From assembly GCA_035295745.1 (NCBI GenBank), contig DATGIL010000007.1, positions 1 through 64,000 of the forward strand: a DNA stretch of 64,000 bases, read 5' to 3'. This document shows, piece by piece, positions 1 to 7,960 of the stretch (position 1 is the stretch's first letter; each line of letters begins with the position of its first letter). The notes under the pieces were generated by a model that worked only from the letters and a program-made list of their open reading frames with translations, was not told the origin of the DNA and ran no database searches. This stretch comes from JAIQFL01 sp035295745. GTDB taxonomy: Bacteria > Acidobacteriota > Terriglobia > Bryobacterales > Bryobacteraceae. Made by a program: the position numbers and the translations under genes.

Positions 1-273
1 GGTAGTGACCGGCGTGAGTGGTAACAGAAACGCCGATGAGATTGGTGACGATCGGATCCGCACCATCCAGGTGGCACTTCAGGGGTCGGCAGTCTACTGG
101 CCTCTTGGGGGCTCTGCCCCCAAACCCCCGGGATTTAACGCTTTAGTGCCAAGATGTTCTGACTCGGACTATAAGGTGCCTCCGGAGCCCTACCGGTCGG
201 CCGACCGCAATCAATGTTACAGATCACGCCGGTCAGCCCTGTTACCACTCCTTCCGACACCTCATCCTACGCT
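1..273. other. Left-edge non-coding stretch with a GC-rich hairpin
   Basis: I see no convincing gene before the stop codon of the minus-strand gene at 274. The open frame running through this stretch has shadow-like composition. The notable piece is at about 109-132, where GGGGGC and GCCCCC flank a CTCT-type loop and are followed by a run of C. This is a compact GC hairpin of a kind seen dispersed in many GC-rich genomes. No T-run follows it on the plus strand. Confidence 0.4.
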
Positions 274-1950
274 TCACTTCGACACCTTGCAGCCGGGCAG
301 ACGGAATCCACCGATCCGCGTCGAATATGCCGTAGCGCCTGCCTGATAGTAGTCTCCGACATACCAGAAGGTACAGTCATCCGGATCCATGGCGAGAGTC
401 GCGTAGTCTTCCCATCGATTGCCGTACGTCTGTGACGCTGCGCCCGTCGCCAGGACCGTCTCATGCAGAGTCAGCCTCCCTTTGGGGTCGTTTGCCATGC
501 GAGCGGCGAATCGCTGGCCGGCATAGTTTGGTGTGCCGCCGAAGGAATAACCGATCCCGATGTTGCCCATGTGGTCGATTCCCGGGCTGGCCATCCACCG
601 GTAAAACCCGTCCGGCGCATAGGTGGACTGCTGATAGAGGACGGGGTCGTGTTTGCGATTGAGCCGGAATTCGTACCAGCGGACGCCACCCGCTCCGGCC
701 GCGGTGTTGATCGAATGCAGCGCAACAATCGACTCGCGGCCCTTGACATTCCGGTAGACCAGCCGCTGCATGATCTTATCGCCCTGCGCGTCGAGCCGGC
801 GCGTGGTGTCCGGCTGCGGCACGCAGTTGGTCAATTGCCCGTTGCACAGGTAATGATACGTCGCCACCGCGATCTTTTCCGGCCCGGCGGCCGCCGTATT
901 CTTGGGATTCTCCCAATCCACGTGAACCTTCCAGGCGTAAATGGCGTCGTCTTCCATCACGCCCTTGAGCTGCGTGCCGCCGGCGGCCATCATGATGTTG
1001 GGCGCGCCCGCAGGCGGCAGCCCCTGGCCGTCGATATCGGCGTTGTTCAGAAAATTCACGCCGTCGATGATGATGCACTGTTCGGCCGCTTCCTTGCCCT
1101 GAAGCATTTTGGCGCGATCGGCAATGCAGTCATGCTTTTGAATCACGGTGTCTCCGGTGCTCGTCGGATTGTAGTAGCCATCGGGCCAGACGGCGGGGCG
1201 CGGATAATCGGGAAAGAGCTTGCGCCGGAATTCGTAGCGGTAGTACGGGCCGAGCGGATCGCCCCCCTGACTCACCGCGTAGCACATCGCGTAGGGCTCG
1301 TCCGGGCGGTCGGGGATCCGCCGGAAGATCGGCATGGTGTAGAGCCAGCGCCCGGCTAACTGGTCGTACCGCACCACCGCATCGCCGTTGTTCATGGCCT
1401 CGCACGGACCGCCGAAGCCTTTGAACAGCGTGTTGGTGTTGACCGCGCCGTACAACACTTTGCCGGTGGTCTCGTATTTCGCGCCCTTCTTGGTGAATAC
1501 CGCCATGCGCGAGTTGACGATCTGGACGATGTGGTCGGGGCCCGCCGCCAGGCTATTGTCCGAAGGATTGCGGCCGCCCGATGGTCCGTCGGGTCCGGTG
1601 AAACCGGCGCCCAGGCCATCGAAGTTATCGACCAGTTCCGCAGCGGGCCGATTACCCTGCGAGGTCTGTTCGACGGCTGCAGCGGCGCGAGGCACGGGTG
1701 GCGGCGGTGGGGGTGGAGTGTCGGGAGCGCCGCGTCCGCCCTGCGGAGATGTGCCGCAATCGCCATCCGGTTCGTCGCAGCCGTCCTCGTCAAGATCGGG
1801 AGTGCGCGAATCGGCAAGAGCAGCAAGGGGCGGCGACGTATCGAATTTCTCCGCACGATGGACGATCACCTGGGGACGCGATTTGACGAAACGAACTCCC
1901 CCCACGATCAAGATCAGAAACGAGACACCCCACAGAATTCGCTTGGCCAC
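274..1950 (-). CDS. Secreted or membrane-anchored hypothetical protein
   Basis: The 558-residue product begins with a hydrophobic segment (about residues 4-22) that would export or anchor it. A low-complexity acidic/proline stretch follows, with seven consecutive prolines at 79-85. The remainder is rich in aromatics, Gly and Asp, including YDQLAGRWLY, a VWPDGYYNP stretch and a GNRWEDYATLAMDPDDCTFW stretch near the end. This pattern suggests a beta-propeller-like extracellular fold, but I recognise no catalytic motif. It is transcribed divergently from the gene at 2002, leaving about 50 bp for both promoters. The function is unknown; the coding call is secure from length and composition. Confidence 0.8.
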   Translation of the reverse strand: MAKRILWGVSFLILIVGGVRFVKSRPQVIVHRAEKFDTSPPLAALADSRTPDLDEDGCDEPDGDCGTSPQGGRGAPDTPPPPPPPVPRAAAAVEQTSQGNRPAAELVDNFDGLGAGFTGPDGPSGGRNPSDNSLAAGPDHIVQIVNSRMAVFTKKGAKYETTGKVLYGAVNTNTLFKGFGGPCEAMNNGDAVVRYDQLAGRWLYTMPIFRRIPDRPDEPYAMCYAVSQGGDPLGPYYRYEFRRKLFPDYPRPAVWPDGYYNPTSTGDTVIQKHDCIADRAKMLQGKEAAEQCIIIDGVNFLNNADIDGQGLPPAGAPNIMMAAGGTQLKGVMEDDAIYAWKVHVDWENPKNTAAAGPEKIAVATYHYLCNGQLTNCVPQPDTTRRLDAQGDKIMQRLVYRNVKGRESIVALHSINTAAGAGGVRWYEFRLNRKHDPVLYQQSTYAPDGFYRWMASPGIDHMGNIGIGYSFGGTPNYAGQRFAARMANDPKGRLTLHETVLATGAASQTYGNRWEDYATLAMDPDDCTFWYVGDYYQAGATAYSTRIGGFRLPGCKVSK

Positions 1951-2001
1951 GGATGCAGTTTATAGCGGGCCTGCAAGCGTTTGCAACCGCCTCATTCCAT
2001 A

Positions 2002-3000
2002 ATGGTGGTCATGACGTGGCGGATCGCGCTGGTGCTGCTCCAGGCGCTGGGAGCGATCTCGATCGTGCCTTACCCTGCCATTCTCGTCGCCAACATCATG
2101 TCGATTGCAGGCGAGGGGCCAGGCGGAATCAGGCGCGTCAAGATGACGGCGCCGTTCGTTCTGCTCTCGTTCTATCCTCTGGTATGGCTGGGGCTCTACA
2201 AGTGGTCGTGGCGGGCAATCGGGCGTGACGAGCCAGCATTGGCCATTGTGCTGTCGACGGTGCCCATTGTATTGAGCCTGTGCGGCGCGGCCGCGTGGAT
2301 CCTCTCCGAGCGTCCCCAGCGGAAGCGCGAACGGGCTCAGGCGGAGACGGTCCGTGCGGCGGTGGAGGCGGCGAATCCGCTGGTGTGGACGATGCTCTGC
2401 GCGGGCGGCTCCCGGCAGCTCGCGGGCCTTCCGCACGTCTCGATCGAATCCGCGTTGCGTGTCATTCGAGAAGCGCCCGACGTCCGCACGCAGGCGCCGG
2501 AGTATGGCACGCCCTTGCATGCCGCGCTCCGGAACCTCTCGATCCGGATCGATGGAACGCCGGCCGACCGGAATCAGAAGGACCTGATACGCCTGGTGCG
2601 CGCGCTGCTGGCGAGAGGGGCGCAGTTGAGTGCAGACGAGAGCAAGGATATGCGGAATTCCTGGGCGTTAAAGGTCGCGCTCCTCGAGGGCCCTAGCGAC
2701 ACCCAATCCGTGAACCCCCTGACCTGGCGAATTCTCAAGCGCCCCGATCCCGCCGCGCCCCTGTCGCTTCGTGACGGTGAACGGCCGCTGGTGAACCGGC
2801 CCACGCTCTGGCATGGGACGCCGCTCTACGCCGCCATGCTGCGGTCGGCGAAAGCGCTCGGGCCCTTACGCGAATTGATCGAAGCGGGAGCACGCCTCAC
2901 CCAGGAGGAAGAACGCGATCCGGCACCGATGTCGGTCCTGGTGGACGTGTTTCGTGAGTTTCCCCATTTGTGCGACGTGTACCTGCCTCCCGATTCTTGA
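2002..3000 (+). CDS. Membrane protein with ankyrin-like repeats
   Basis: The protein has about 332 residues. Three hydrophobic segments (about 7-32, 50-67 and 79-102) are followed by a basic stretch and a cytoplasmic-looking C-terminal region. Two ankyrin-like units are visible: GTPLHAAL near residue 168, followed by a leucine-rich helix and LLARGAQL, and GTPLYAAM near 271, followed by LRELIEAGARL. Ankyrin repeats mediate protein contacts, so the tail may recruit a partner to the inner membrane; this is inference. I chose the ATG at 2002; an in-frame TTG at 1981 is also open. The repeat match is weak and only two units are clear. Confidence 0.7.
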   Translation: MVVMTWRIALVLLQALGAISIVPYPAILVANIMSIAGEGPGGIRRVKMTAPFVLLSFYPLVWLGLYKWSWRAIGRDEPALAIVLSTVPIVLSLCGAAAWILSERPQRKRERAQAETVRAAVEAANPLVWTMLCAGGSRQLAGLPHVSIESALRVIREAPDVRTQAPEYGTPLHAALRNLSIRIDGTPADRNQKDLIRLVRALLARGAQLSADESKDMRNSWALKVALLEGPSDTQSVNPLTWRILKRPDPAAPLSLRDGERPLVNRPTLWHGTPLYAAMLRSAKALGPLRELIEAGARLTQEEERDPAPMSVLVDVFREFPHLCDVYLPPDS

Positions 3001-3034
3001 CGCGCACCTCACAACCCAAGTAAGCTCCAACCAG

Positions 3035-3964
3035 ATGCGAATGCTTGTGGTAGGTGCGGGCGGTGTGGGCGGCTATTTTGGAGGCCGATTGCTGGCGGCG
3101 GGTTGCGACGTGACGTTCCTGGTGCGTGCGCGACGGGCCGCGCAACTCTCGAGCATCGGCCTGGCGATCCGTAGCGTGCATGGAGATGTGGACATCCCGT
3201 CGCCTCCGGCGGTGACCGTCGAAACTCTTTGCGAGTCCTACGATCTGGTGCTGCTCAGTTGCAAGGCATACGACCTGGATGCCGCCGTTGCATCCTTCAC
3301 CCCGGCCGTGGGACCGGATACCGTGGTGCTGCCACTGCTGAACGGGATGCGTCATCTGGACCTGCTGGACACCCGATTCGGCGCCGGGCGCGTGCTCGGT
3401 GGACTGTGCGTGATCTCGTCTTCCCTCGATGCCGAAGGGAGAATTCTCCATCTCAACGAACTGCACGGCATTACCTTCGGCGAGCGGGATGGTGCGCGAT
3501 CGGCGCGCGTGGAAGCGATCGCGACGGAGCTGTCGAAGGCGCGCTTCGATTCGAGGCTAAGCGAGAAGATCCTGCACGAGATGTGGGAGAAGTGGGTCTT
3601 CATCGCGGCAGGTGCCGCCATCACCTGCCTGATGCGCGCTCCGGTCGGCGATATTGTGGCTGGGGGCGCGGCGGACCTGGCTTCGTCGCTGGTCGACGAG
3701 TGTGCGGCGATTGCGGCAGGGCAAGGCTTTTCGCCGAGCGAGGCAACGGTGCAACGGAGCCGGGCGACCTTCACCGCCCCCCACTCCCTGTTGGCTGCCT
3801 CCATGTTCCGGGATGTCGAACGGCGCGGACCGACCGAAGCCGCGCATATCCTGGGCGACCTTCTGGATCGGGGGCCCGGGGCAGAGACTCCGCTGCTGCG
3901 AATCGCTTACGCGCATCTGAAGACGTATGAGGCGCGGCGAGCGCGCGAGTCCGCTGCGTCGTGA
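3035..3964 (+). CDS. panE: Ketopantoate reductase family protein (2-dehydropantoate 2-reductase)
   Basis: This is a 309-residue NADPH-dependent reductase of the PanE/ApbA family, which reduces 2-dehydropantoate to pantoate in coenzyme A synthesis. The Rossmann motif GAGGVGGYFGG sits at the extreme N-terminus, so the ATG at 3035 is a better start than the open frame extending to 2954. KAYDLDAA and PLLNGMRH match the NADP-binding domain, and the helical C-terminal half begins around residue 185 (EKWVFIAAGAAITCLMRA). Family members also include broader ketoacid reductases, so the exact substrate is inferred. The downstream small gene starts 25 bp after its stop. Confidence 0.85.
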   Translation: MRMLVVGAGGVGGYFGGRLLAAGCDVTFLVRARRAAQLSSIGLAIRSVHGDVDIPSPPAVTVETLCESYDLVLLSCKAYDLDAAVASFTPAVGPDTVVLPLLNGMRHLDLLDTRFGAGRVLGGLCVISSSLDAEGRILHLNELHGITFGERDGARSARVEAIATELSKARFDSRLSEKILHEMWEKWVFIAAGAAITCLMRAPVGDIVAGGAADLASSLVDECAAIAAGQGFSPSEATVQRSRATFTAPHSLLAASMFRDVERRGPTEAAHILGDLLDRGPGAETPLLRIAYAHLKTYEARRARESAAS

Positions 3965-3989
3965 CCTCTGGTACAATTCTCGTGAAATC

Positions 3990-4232
3990 ATGCCCGCGAC
4001 TGCCAAAGATTACGAGCAGGCCCTCGGCCGCTCGCCGGACCGCCTCAACCTGGATGAACGCCTGCGCCTGGCAGGCAAATACATCGCCCTCGAATTCTAT
4101 ACGCCGGACACACTACCGCTGCGACGCATTGAGGCGATCGGGGATTCTCTCGAAGAGTGTGTGCGAATGCTGAAGAAGCGCGGCCTCGACCCCTCGCAAT
4201 TCGAGTACACGCGTCTGCCTCACCCCTACTGA
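3990..4232 (+). CDS. Small conserved-looking hypothetical protein (80 aa)
   Basis: The 80-residue product starts MPATAKDYEQ. It contains a helical segment LDERLRLAGKYIALEFY, followed by LRRIEAIGDSLEECVRMLKKRGLDP. The frame stays open upstream to 3927, overlapping panE, but the ATG at 3990 fits the intergenic position. The sequence has normal codon composition and no transmembrane segment, so a soluble protein is likely. It lies between panE and the DUF1697 gene (7 bp gap), probably in one transcript. I do not recognise the family and assign no function. Confidence 0.65.
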   Translation: MPATAKDYEQALGRSPDRLNLDERLRLAGKYIALEFYTPDTLPLRRIEAIGDSLEECVRMLKKRGLDPSQFEYTRLPHPY

Positions 4233-4239
4233 GTTTCGG

Positions 4240-4785
4240 ATGAGTCAGAAGCTGTACACGTACGTCGCCCTGATGCGCGGCCTCAATATGGGCAGCAGGA
4301 ATCGCATCAAGATGCCGGTGTTGGAACAGATGTTCACCGACGCCACCTGTAGCGACGTTCGCAGTTACATTCAGAGCGGCAATATTATTTTTCGGGCAAC
4401 GCCGGCGAAAGCCGAGAAAATTCCGCAATTGATCGAGGCCCGCATCGGGGAATTGGGCTTTCGCGTTCCGCTGGCGGTACGCAGTGCGGCCGAGCTAGCC
4501 GGCGTGGTCGAGCGTAATCCTTTCCTACGCGCGGGCGAATCGGAAGATCGACTGCACGTGCTGTTCCTGTCGACCCTTCCGGATGCCGCAAGCGTTGCGG
4601 CGCTCGATCCCGAGCGGTCACCAGGCGATCGCTTTATCGTGCAGGATCGCGAAATCTACCTGCAAATCCAAAGCGCGGCTGATTCGAAGCTCACCAACGC
4701 CTGGTTCGATTCCAAGCTCAAGACGATGTGCACCGGGAGGAACTGGCGCACGGTGGTGACGCTGAACGAAATGATGAAGGGGTGA
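4240..4785 (+). CDS. DUF1697 domain-containing protein
   Basis: The 181-residue product matches the DUF1697 pattern. The N-terminal YVALMRGLNMG leads to a short helix and SYIQSGNIIF, and the C-terminal part includes TNAWFDSKLKTMCTGRNWRTV. This family is widespread in bacteria and its biochemical role is not established. It follows the 80-aa gene by 7 bp. Its TGA stop at 4783-4785 lies only 3 bp before a double-hairpin repeat element at 4789, which may shape the end of the transcript. Confidence 0.88.
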   Translation: MSQKLYTYVALMRGLNMGSRNRIKMPVLEQMFTDATCSDVRSYIQSGNIIFRATPAKAEKIPQLIEARIGELGFRVPLAVRSAAELAGVVERNPFLRAGESEDRLHVLFLSTLPDAASVAALDPERSPGDRFIVQDREIYLQIQSAADSKLTNAWFDSKLKTMCTGRNWRTVVTLNEMMKG

Positions 4786-4788
4786 AGC

Positions 4789-4837
4789 GTGGCGCGGAGA
4801 CTCTTCTCCGCCGCGTCCCGACTCTTCGGGACGCTTT
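4789..4837 (+). repeat. Double-hairpin palindromic repeat, copy A
   Basis: After GTGGCG come two adjacent hairpins: CGGAGA/TCTCCG around a CTCT loop, then GCGTCCCGA/TCGGGACGC around CTCT. The layout equals that of copies at 8944, 16559 and 37142, but the stem bases differ while pairing is kept. A degraded inverted half-copy (GCAAACAGGAGTGG) may follow at 4862-4875. The element lies directly after the DUF1697 stop codon. Confidence 0.8.
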
Positions 4838-5002
4838 ACGCCCTCTACGGATCGGGCAGCGGCAAACAGGAGTGGTCTTGGGCTGCTTCGCCGCCATGGA
4901 TTCCGATGAAAGCGGCGGGTTCGCCAGGCAGATCGGCTCGGCCACGGCGACACGCCGCCAACCCCCAACCCCTGCTTTCAAGGGTGTTCCCCGTACCTCG
5001 TC
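4838..5002. other. Intergenic stretch with possible decayed inverted half-element
   Basis: Apart from the partial match to the inverted repeat at about 4861-4880, I see no gene, clear promoter or terminator between copy A and the end of the minus-strand TIGR03435 gene at 5003. Confidence 0.4.
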
Positions 5003-5743
5003 TCAATTCTCAGAGGGCTTCTCCACATGCTCGACTACGAAGACCTCAATCGGGCCCTTGGCGGCCTCGAGTTTAAGCCCCAGTTGCTCCTGTACCGCGG
5101 TAAAGAGTGAGGGACGTGCGGACGGCCCGGGATCGGATTCCTCCAGGCCCCGAGTCCACTCCAGCCTGAAGGCGAATTCGCCGGGCAAACCGGTGTCATC
5201 CCGCACCGGCCGTTTCAGGTCTAGCGCCAGGATGCGGGCGAGTTCCGCCATACCCATCTTCTGCACGATCAGTTGGCCCATCCTGGTTTGCGTCTGCCCG
5301 ACGTTACTACCCGCCGGCATGAGGCGGTGCCCGTTCTTGCCCACGACCAGCGCGTAGACCGGAAGCTGTTTCGTCTCGCGATGCAGCACCAGGTGAAATC
5401 GATCTGCGAGCAGTGCCTGCACCATCCGCAGCACCTGGCCGCGAGGCACATCGCCGGCGCTGGCGGCCGCTTTCGCCTGAATGTCGAAGCCAGCCGTGGT
5501 CATCCAATCCGGCCCTCCCGAGATTTGGTGGTCTTCCAACGAATAAGCGGCTTGCAGCAGTATCTTGACGGTCAAGTTCCTGGCAGTGAAGCGACCACCC
5601 GGAGGAAAGTCATACGTAAACGAGCCGTCCTTGGTGGCGGTTGGCTTGATCGACGCCACCTCGAACTCCGCTCTTTTTTCCGAGCCTGGCGTCTGGGCTA
5701 GCGTCAGAGTAGCCATTGCAAAAGAAAGCGCAGTCTTCTTCAT
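5003..5743 (-). CDS. TIGR03435 family secreted protein
   Basis: The 246-residue protein shows the hallmarks of TIGR03435, a family expanded in Solibacter-like acidobacteria. A signal peptide (about residues 1-17) is followed by FEVASIKP, then HQISGGPDWM, LLADRFHLVLHRETKQLPVY, a DDTGLPGEFAFRLEW stretch, and near the C-terminus LFTAVQEQLGLKLE and VVEHVEKPSEN. The family's function is unknown; members are exported and often occur in many paralogues. It is transcribed alone here, with a convergent arrangement toward the DUF1697 gene. Confidence 0.9.
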   Translation of the reverse strand: MKKTALSFAMATLTLAQTPGSEKRAEFEVASIKPTATKDGSFTYDFPPGGRFTARNLTVKILLQAAYSLEDHQISGGPDWMTTAGFDIQAKAAASAGDVPRGQVLRMVQALLADRFHLVLHRETKQLPVYALVVGKNGHRLMPAGSNVGQTQTRMGQLIVQKMGMAELARILALDLKRPVRDDTGLPGEFAFRLEWTRGLEESDPGPSARPSLFTAVQEQLGLKLEAAKGPIEVFVVEHVEKPSEN

Positions 5744-5801
5744 CGAGCCTCCTCTTAGGCATACTGGCTCAGGCGCAAATTCGTTGATTCAAATTAAGAA
5801 C

Positions 5802-6983
5802 TCAGGCCAGACCGAGTTTCTTTCCGACTTTGACAAATACCTCCAACGCGCGATCCAACTCCGCCTTCGTGTGCGTCGCGGCGACGATTGTGCGGACCCG
5901 CGCTTTGCCCTTCGGCACGGTCGGAAAACCGATTCCAGTGGCTAGCACGCCCTCCTGGAAAAGCTCGCGGGAGAGATCGTGCGCGGTCTTGGCCTCGCCG
6001 ACGATGACGGGAGTGATCGGAGTCTCGCTGATGCCCGTATTGAAACCGGCGGCGGCCAGCCCCTTCTTGAAATGCCGGGTGTTGTCCCAGAGTTGTTCGA
6101 TCCGCTCCGGCTCCTCTTCGAGGACATCGAATGCCGCCAGACACGCAGCCGCCACGGCGGGCGGATGGGACGTGGAGAAGAGAAACGGTCTCGCGCGATG
6201 GTAAAGAAACTCGATCAGGTCGCGACTGCCGCAGACGTATCCGCCCAGCACACCGATCGCCTTGGAAAGCGTCCCCACCTGGACGTGGACGCGTCCGTGC
6301 AGTCCGAAATGATCGATCGTTCCTCGCCCGTTGCGCCCCAGCACGCCCGAAGAGTGCGCGTCGTCTACCATCATGATGGCGCCGTGCCGCTCTGCCGCTT
6401 CCACCAGTCCGGGGAGCGGACCGATGTCGCCATCCATCGAGAAGACGCCGTCCGAGATCAGCAACTTGCGGCCTGGTACGCTGTCGAGTTCGGCGAGGAT
6501 GCGCTCCGCCGCGGCGACGTCTTTGTGCGGGAAGACGTGGATTTTCGCGCGCGACAGGCGGCAGCCGTCGATAATGCTGGCGTGATTCAGCTCGTCGGAG
6601 ATGATGTGGTCCTCGGGCGTGAGGATCGCCGAGACCGTACCGGCATTGGCGGCGAAGCCCGACTGAAATACCACGCACGCCTCTACGTTCTTGAAACGGG
6701 CGATGCGTTCTTCCAGTTCCATGTGCAGTGACATGGTGCCGGAGATGGTGCGCACCGCGCCCGACCCGACGCCAAATTTCCGGACGGCATCCATGGCCGC
6801 TTCGCGCAGTTTGGGATGTGTCGTGAGCCCCAGGTAGTTGTTCGAAGCGAGGTTGATCACCTCTTTGCCGTCGAAGCGCGACTCGGCGGCACTTTCCGAT
6901 TCGAGGATGCGCAGGCGCTGGTAGGTGCCTTCCGCGCGCCATTGCTCGATCTGGTCGTGAAGATACGAGAGAGGATTGCTCAT
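5802..6983 (-). CDS. kbl: Glycine C-acetyltransferase / 2-amino-3-ketobutyrate CoA ligase
   Basis: This is a fold-type I PLP enzyme of the alpha-oxoamine synthase family, about 393 residues. It shows the ASNNYLGL motif, SGFAANAG, DELNHASIIDG, VDDAHSSGVLG and the PLP lysine in GTLSKAIGVLGG (about residue 241). Kbl cleaves 2-amino-3-ketobutyrate with CoA to glycine and acetyl-CoA; related AON synthase (BioF) acts in biotin synthesis. The N-terminal RILESESAA region favours Kbl, but no threonine dehydrogenase lies nearby to confirm it. I prefer the ATG at 6983 over the GTG at 6998, because AGAGAG precedes it. Confidence 0.85.
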   Translation of the reverse strand: MSNPLSYLHDQIEQWRAEGTYQRLRILESESAAESRFDGKEVINLASNNYLGLTTHPKLREAAMDAVRKFGVGSGAVRTISGTMSLHMELEERIARFKNVEACVVFQSGFAANAGTVSAILTPEDHIISDELNHASIIDGCRLSRAKIHVFPHKDVAAAERILAELDSVPGRKLLISDGVFSMDGDIGPLPGLVEAAERHGAIMMVDDAHSSGVLGRNGRGTIDHFGLHGRVHVQVGTLSKAIGVLGGYVCGSRDLIEFLYHRARPFLFSTSHPPAVAAACLAAFDVLEEEPERIEQLWDNTRHFKKGLAAAGFNTGISETPITPVIVGEAKTAHDLSRELFQEGVLATGIGFPTVPKGKARVRTIVAATHTKAELDRALEVFVKVGKKLGLA

Positions 6984-6997
6984 CTCTCTCAGTTTCA

Positions 6998-7045
6998 CAT
7001 CTTCACACCCGATTCACATCTTCGCGCGGAGTCTTACATCTTTGC
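6998..7045 (-). repeat. Three short direct repeats around AAGATGT
   Basis: On the minus strand AAGATGT recurs three times at 19-20 bp spacing, spanning the flavin-reductase stop codon and the kbl leader. The copies diverge outside the core. This looks like local slippage; no regulator site is recognised. Confidence 0.4.
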
Positions 7046-7543
7046 GAGACCGCGGTATCGGCTGGAGAAGTAGATCAGCGAATCGCCGTCCGAAACCTGC
7101 GAGTTCACCATCTCTCCGATGAAGATGTCGTGATCGCCGGCCGGGACAATCTGATGGACGGCGCATTCCATCGAGGCCAGCACGCCCGAGAGCAGCGGCA
7201 CGCCGGTCTGGCCGCGCCGCCAATCCAATCCATTGAAGCGGTCGTGGCCTTTGCGCGCGAAGCGCTCGGAAAGCTCGCGCTGGCTTTCACCTAACACGCT
7301 GATTCCGAAATAGGGAGAGGCGCGGAAGATGTCGATCACCGTCACATCGTGTCCCAAACAGATGAGGACCAGCGGCGGACTGAGAGAAACCGAGGTGAAT
7401 GAGCTGACCGTGAGTCCGTGCGGCACGCCTTGTGGATCGGTCACGCTGGCTATGGTGACACCGGTGGCGAATCGCCCGCAGGCCCGCCGGAATTCCTCGC
7501 TGCTCACCGGCGCCGTGCGGCGCTGGGACCCCTCGCTTGACAT
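7034..7543 (-). CDS. Flavin reductase-like FMN-binding protein
   Basis: The 169-residue product fits the flavin reductase-like domain (FMN-binding split barrel). It shows FRRACGRFATGVTIASV near the start, then GLTVSSFTSVSLSPPLVLICLG, FGISVLGE and a C-terminal GDHDIFIGEMV. Such proteins reduce FMN/FAD with NAD(P)H, often feeding a monooxygenase, but no monooxygenase is adjacent. It lies about 50 bp upstream of kbl on the same strand, so the two may be cotranscribed. Substrate and partner cannot be read from the sequence. Confidence 0.87.
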   Translation of the reverse strand: MSSEGSQRRTAPVSSEEFRRACGRFATGVTIASVTDPQGVPHGLTVSSFTSVSLSPPLVLICLGHDVTVIDIFRASPYFGISVLGESQRELSERFARKGHDRFNGLDWRRGQTGVPLLSGVLASMECAVHQIVPAGDHDIFIGEMVNSQVSDGDSLIYFSSRYRGLAKM

Positions 7544-7657
7544 GAGTATAAATTCAATCCTATCATATGGTTGACTGATGCGGGAAACTACACTCGCCCC
7601 GCCCGGAACGTCCGAAATGCACCCGCGCCTGTGTCACTTTATCGCGGACGCCCTGAG

Positions 7658-7664
7658 AAGGAGG
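7658..7664 (+). promoter_or_regulatory. Ribosome binding site fixing the HU start
   Basis: AAGGAGG lies 5 bp before the TTG at 7670. It marks that codon as the start of the HU gene, although the frame is open from 7571. The result is an 89-residue protein, the normal HU length. Confidence 0.8.
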
Positions 7665-7669
7665 CTGTT

Positions 7670-7939
7670 TTGATCAAGCTCGACATAATCAACGAGGTCG
7701 TAAACAGAACCGGCATCACGAAAACCAAAGCCGAAATGGCCGTAGAAACGGTTTTTGAATCCATGAAGAAGGCGCTCGAGCAGGGCGACCGCATTGAACT
7801 GCGCGGCTTTGGCGTTTTTAACGTCAAGCCCCGCAAAACCGGCATCGGGCGGAATCCGCGCACCGGTGCGGAAGTCTCCATCCCACCCGGGAAAGCCGTC
7901 CGCTTCAAACCCGGCAAGGAGCTGCAAACCCTGCAGTAG
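7670..7939 (+). CDS. HU family DNA-binding protein
   Basis: The 89-residue nucleoid protein uses a TTG start. It shows the HU/IHF pattern: an N-terminal helical dimerisation part (KLDIINEVVNRTGITKTKAE, FESMKKALEQGDRIELRGFG) and the DNA-binding arm with GRNPRTGAEVSIPPGKAVRF. HU bends and compacts DNA and helps many recombination and transcription events. It is a single gene between a divergent flavin reductase and a downstream protease gene. Whether it is HU or an IHF-like paralogue cannot be decided, since the arm sequence is shared. Confidence 0.93.
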   Translation: MIKLDIINEVVNRTGITKTKAEMAVETVFESMKKALEQGDRIELRGFGVFNVKPRKTGIGRNPRTGAEVSIPPGKAVRFKPGKELQTLQ

Positions 7940-7960
7940 CACTGCCGGCGGCAGTATACC

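Noticed and set aside
3927..3990. Start of the 80-aa gene at 3927 overlapping panE
   Set aside because: Translation would begin inside panE and add a sequence unlike the rest; ATG 3990 sits just after the panE stop.
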